NCBI GenBank assembly: GCA_020056645.1
Contig: JAGVHJ010000248.1
Span: forward strand, 1-8,141
Source: Desulfobacterales bacterium
GTDB taxonomy: Bacteria > Desulfobacterota > Desulfobacteria > Desulfobacterales > JAHIVH01
Length of the DNA stretch: 8,141 nt
Reading direction: 5' to 3'
Shown: one piece after another, positions 6,106 through 8,141 of the stretch
Position numbering within the stretch: the stretch's first letter is position 1
Layout of the letters: every line of letters begins with the position of its first letter
The notes under the pieces: generated by a model
The model's database searches: none
Told to the model about the DNA's origin: nothing
Seen by the model: only the letters and a program-made list of their open reading frames with translations
Position numbers and translations under genes: made by a program

Positions 6106-7494
6106 TTAACGGGCGCTACTCTTGGCGGAAAGCCGCTCGGCAAGCGTCTCTCCCAGTTGATACACATTCCCCGCCCCCAGGGTCAGAAGGATGTCTCCCT
6201 TTTTCAGATTTTCCAGAAGATAGGCGACAACCGATTCCGGTTCCTCCATGAAAGAGACGCTCTTATGGCCATGGGCGCTGATCTCATCGGCCAGCCGTTC
6301 CGATGTCACCCCGTCGATGGGCTCTTCGGAGGCGGCGTAAATCGGCACAAGGATCAGCTCGTCCGTTTGATAAAAAGCCCTCGAAAACTCATTGAACAAG
6401 GCCCGTGTCCGGGTATACCGATGGGGCTGGAAAACAACCACCAGCCTCTTGTCGGGCCAGCACTCCCTGACCGCCTTCAAGGTGGCCTTGACCTCCGTGG
6501 GGTGGTGGCCATAATCGTCTATCACAAGAATGCCTTTTGCGTTTCCCTTGATCTCAATCCGGCGTTCGACCCCCTGAAGCTGCTCCAGGGCCTTTTTGAT
6601 CGTCTCGAAGGGAATGTCGAGTTCGGTTCCCACCACAATGCTTGCGAGGCAATTCAACACATTGTGCATGCCGGGAAGGTTCAGGATGATAGCTCCCATT
6701 TTTTCCCCATAGCGATAGACGTCGAAGAGGCTTTTCGGGCCCTGTGACACGATGTTTCTGGCCTGGAAATCGGCCTGGGTGCTGATGCCGTATGTGGTGT
6801 ACCGGCTGTTGATCTCCGGAATGAGCTGCTGTACAGGCTCGCTGTCCAGACAGAGCACCGCCAGACCATAAAAGGGAATTCGTCCGATGAATTGCAGGAA
6901 CACGGACTTGATATCTTCCATGTCCTTGTAAAAATCTAAATGCTCCAGGTCGATATTGGTGACCACGGCGATGGAAGGAGAAAACTTGAGAAAGGAGCCG
7001 TCGCTCTCATCGGCCTCGGCCACGAGAAAAGCGCCCAATCCGTGGAGGGCGTTAGTGCCAACGCTTTTCAGCACCCCGCCGATCACCACTGTTGGATCGA
7101 GGTCCCCCTTTTCAAGAACCGCAGCCACCATGCTCGTTGTGGTGGTCTTTCCATGGGCTCCAGAGACAGCCACGCTGTATTTCAGTCGCATCAGCTCGGC
7201 CAGCATCTCGGCCCTGGGAATTACTGGAATGGCCGCTTTCCTGGCGGCTCTCACTTCCGGATTTCCTTCCTTGATGGCGGATGAGACCACAAGGACATCG
7301 GCCCCCTCGATATTCTCTTCCTTATGCCCCTTGTAGATGGTTCCGCCCAGGGATTTCAGGCGTTTCGTGATCGGAGTCGATTTCAGGTCGGAACCGGAAA
7401 CCCGGTAGTTGAGCTTCAGCAGAAGCTCGGCGATGCCGCTCATACCGATGCCGCCGATTCCCACAAAGAAGATGTGATAGGTTTTTTGATACAT
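6106..7494 (-). CDS. murC: MurC, UDP-N-acetylmuramate--L-alanine ligase
   Basis: This cytoplasmic enzyme uses ATP to attach L-alanine to UDP-MurNAc, the first step of stem peptide assembly. The 462-residue length is normal for MurC. The N-terminal UDP-binding domain opens with the Rossmann-like GIGGIGMSG (12-20). The central Mur ligase domain has the ATP loop SGAHGKTTTTS (111-121) and the EADESDGSF stretch (160-168) involved in Mg/substrate binding. DDYGHHPTEV (326-335), FQPHRYTRT (355-363) and LGAGN (439-443) are characteristic of MurC and separate it from MurD, MurE and MurF. I chose the ATG at 7494 over the in-frame ATG at 7524. The former lies 8 bases after GGAGGG (7503-7508), overlaps the murG stop, and puts GIGGIG near residue 12 as in homologues. 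The earlier ATG would add ten residues unlike the family. The TAA at 6106-6108 is 19 bases before murB. Confidence 0.97.
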   Translation of the reverse strand: MYQKTYHIFFVGIGGIGMSGIAELLLKLNYRVSGSDLKSTPITKRLKSLGGTIYKGHKEENIEGADVLVVSSAIKEGNPEVRAARKAAIPVIPRAEMLAELMRLKYSVAVSGAHGKTTTTSMVAAVLEKGDLDPTVVIGGVLKSVGTNALHGLGAFLVAEADESDGSFLKFSPSIAVVTNIDLEHLDFYKDMEDIKSVFLQFIGRIPFYGLAVLCLDSEPVQQLIPEINSRYTTYGISTQADFQARNIVSQGPKSLFDVYRYGEKMGAIILNLPGMHNVLNCLASIVVGTELDIPFETIKKALEQLQGVERRIEIKGNAKGILVIDDYGHHPTEVKATLKAVRECWPDKRLVVVFQPHRYTRTRALFNEFSRAFYQTDELILVPIYAASEEPIDGVTSERLADEISAHGHKSVSFMEEPESVVAYLLENLKKGDILLTLGAGNVYQLGETLAERLSAKSSAR

Positions 7495-8141
7495 CAGTTC
7501 ATCCCTCCGGCCATTTGGCGGCATTCATCGACAATGGCGGCGGCGGCCTCTGGCCGCCCCTGTTTTAAAGCTTTTTCCGACATGGCGGCAAGCAGTTCCT
7601 TTCTATCCCGGTAATAGTCGAACTTTTCCGCCAGAAGCTCTCCGGTAAGGGAGGCTTCGATCATCATCTCCGCGGCCCCCGCGTTGACAAGCTCTCTCGC
7701 GTTCATCTCCTGATGGTTGTCCGCGGCGAAGGGATAGGGAATGAAAATGGCGGGTTTCCCCATGACCATGATTTCCGCCACGGTCGTCGCCCCGGCCCGC
7801 GCGACGATCAGGTCACAGGCCATGTAGGTTTCCGCCATATTTTCAAAAAAAGGCCGAACATCACAGGGGATCCCTGCTTCCCTATAGGACCCCTGGACCA
7901 TCTCCCAATCTTTTTCACCGGTCTGGTGAATGAAAAAAAAATCAGTTTTCGTTTTCAGGCGGGAGAGGGCCTCCATGACCAGCAGATTAATTCTGTGGGC
8001 TCCCTGGCTGCCGCCTAAAATTAAGACCGTGAAACGGCCTTCCGGCGCTTCTTTCTTAGTCCGGGCACTGGCTGAAACGATTTCATTTCTGACAGGATTC
8101 CCCATGTGGCGAAGTTTGGCCGGGGTGAAGAAGCGTGCTGA
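7494..8141 (-). CDS. murG: MurG, lipid II synthase (3' part; N-terminus outside window)
   Basis: This is the C-terminal 215 residues of the glycosyltransferase that adds GlcNAc from UDP-GlcNAc to lipid I, making lipid II on the inner face of the cytoplasmic membrane. The frame is open to the window edge, and the visible part begins with residues reading SARFFTPAKLRHMGNPVR. The ATG at 8105 is therefore internal: it lies directly before the conserved GNPVR, which in full-length MurG sits after the N-terminal acceptor-binding domain. Numbering from the window edge, the GGSQGA glycine-rich loop is at about 43-48. The UDP-GlcNAc signature follows: RAGATTVAE at 115-123, then the stretch from IPYP to HQEMNA (134-148) with the conserved His-Gln. 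These are the GT28 C-terminal domain landmarks. Roughly the first 150-170 residues are missing because of the window boundary, not because the gene is broken. The stop codon TGA shares its A with the murC ATG (TGATG), which points to translational coupling. Confidence 0.96.
   Translation of the reverse strand, partial: SARFFTPAKLRHMGNPVRNEIVSASARTKKEAPEGRFTVLILGGSQGAHRINLLVMEALSRLKTKTDFFFIHQTGEKDWEMVQGSYREAGIPCDVRPFFENMAETYMACDLIVARAGATTVAEIMVMGKPAIFIPYPFAADNHQEMNARELVNAGAAEMMIEASLTGELLAEKFDYYRDRKELLAAMSEKALKQGRPEAAAAIVDECRQMAGGMN
7503..7508 (-). promoter_or_regulatory. murC ribosome binding site
   Basis: On the minus strand GGAGGG lies inside the last codons of murG, 8 bases before the ATG at 7494. 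Being strong and well spaced, it decides the murC start against the ATG at 7524. Because it is inside murG, ribosomes finishing murG would meet it directly at the TGATG junction. Confidence 0.75.

Noticed and set aside
6087..6167. N-terminal extension of MurB from the ATG at 6167.
   Set aside because: The 27 extra residues would be read from the murC 3' end in another frame, have no family likeness, and the ATG at 6086 has a proper ribosome binding site.
5989..6747. Open frame of 252 codons on the plus strand opposite murB and murC.
   Set aside because: It lies wholly antisense to two well-conserved genes, its product resembles no family I know, and it is best explained as a shadow of their codon bias.
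7495..7524. N-terminal extension of MurC from the ATG at 7524.
   Set aside because: The ten added residues overlap murG, and the start at 7494 has a strong, well-spaced Shine-Dalgarno and the expected distance to GIGGIG.
8103..8105. ATG at 8105 as the start of a short glycosyltransferase-like gene.
   Set aside because: The frame stays open to the window edge and the upstream residues continue the MurG pattern before GNPVR, so this is an internal methionine of a gene cut by the boundary.
1..8141. CRISPR arrays, insertion sequences, tRNA or rRNA genes, or an unusual defence or mobile system.
   Set aside because: No spaced direct repeats, transposase motifs, attachment-like repeats or RNA gene signatures were seen on reading either strand; nearly every base is in a housekeeping division or wall gene.

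Overview
The window is one side of a bacterial division and cell wall (dcw) cluster. All seven genes lie on the minus strand and read from high to low coordinates: murG (3' part only), murC, murB, ftsQ, ftsA, ftsZ, then a radical SAM gene. Base composition is moderate. Every gene has close, recognisable homologues. The gene order, the form of the FtsZ tail (LDVPTFLRRKAD) and the radical SAM gene behind ftsZ suggest a Gram-negative of the Desulfobacterota (deltaproteobacterial) type. This placement is from memory of the families, not from a tree, and is only moderately secure.

Layout. From 8141 to about 5139 are cytoplasmic peptidoglycan precursor genes: murG (lipid II synthesis, partial), murC (UDP-MurNAc--L-alanine ligase) and murB (UDP-enolpyruvyl-GlcNAc reductase). 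From 5170 to 1784 are the divisome genes ftsQ, ftsA and ftsZ. From 1818 to 61 is a 585-residue radical SAM protein of unknown function, resembling the TIGR03960-type family, whose start lies inside the ftsZ coding region. The last 60 bases carry no complete gene but may hold the ribosome binding site of the next gene. No ddl gene lies between murB and ftsQ, where many related clusters have one.

The genes are packed like a single operon. murG/murC share one base (TGATG), murC/murB are 19 bases apart, murB/ftsQ overlap by about 32 bases, ftsQ/ftsA are 18 bases apart, and ftsZ/radical SAM overlap by 35 bases. The only real gap is the 63-base AT-rich ftsA-ftsZ spacer. It contains a 7-bp-stem hairpin and, at its upstream edge, a perfect TATAAT across the ftsA stop, so ftsZ may have its own promoter there. 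Several starts can be refined from Shine-Dalgarno spacing: murC at 7494, murB at 6086, ftsQ at a TTG at 5170, ftsA at an ATG at 4297.

Most of the window is well-known biology. The items most worth a second look are the uncharacterised radical SAM protein tied to ftsZ, the palindromic Shine-Dalgarno sequence at their junction with a possible AUU start, and a cysteine in MurB where the reference enzyme has its catalytic serine. I see no mobile element, CRISPR array, tRNA, rRNA or sign of recent transfer.
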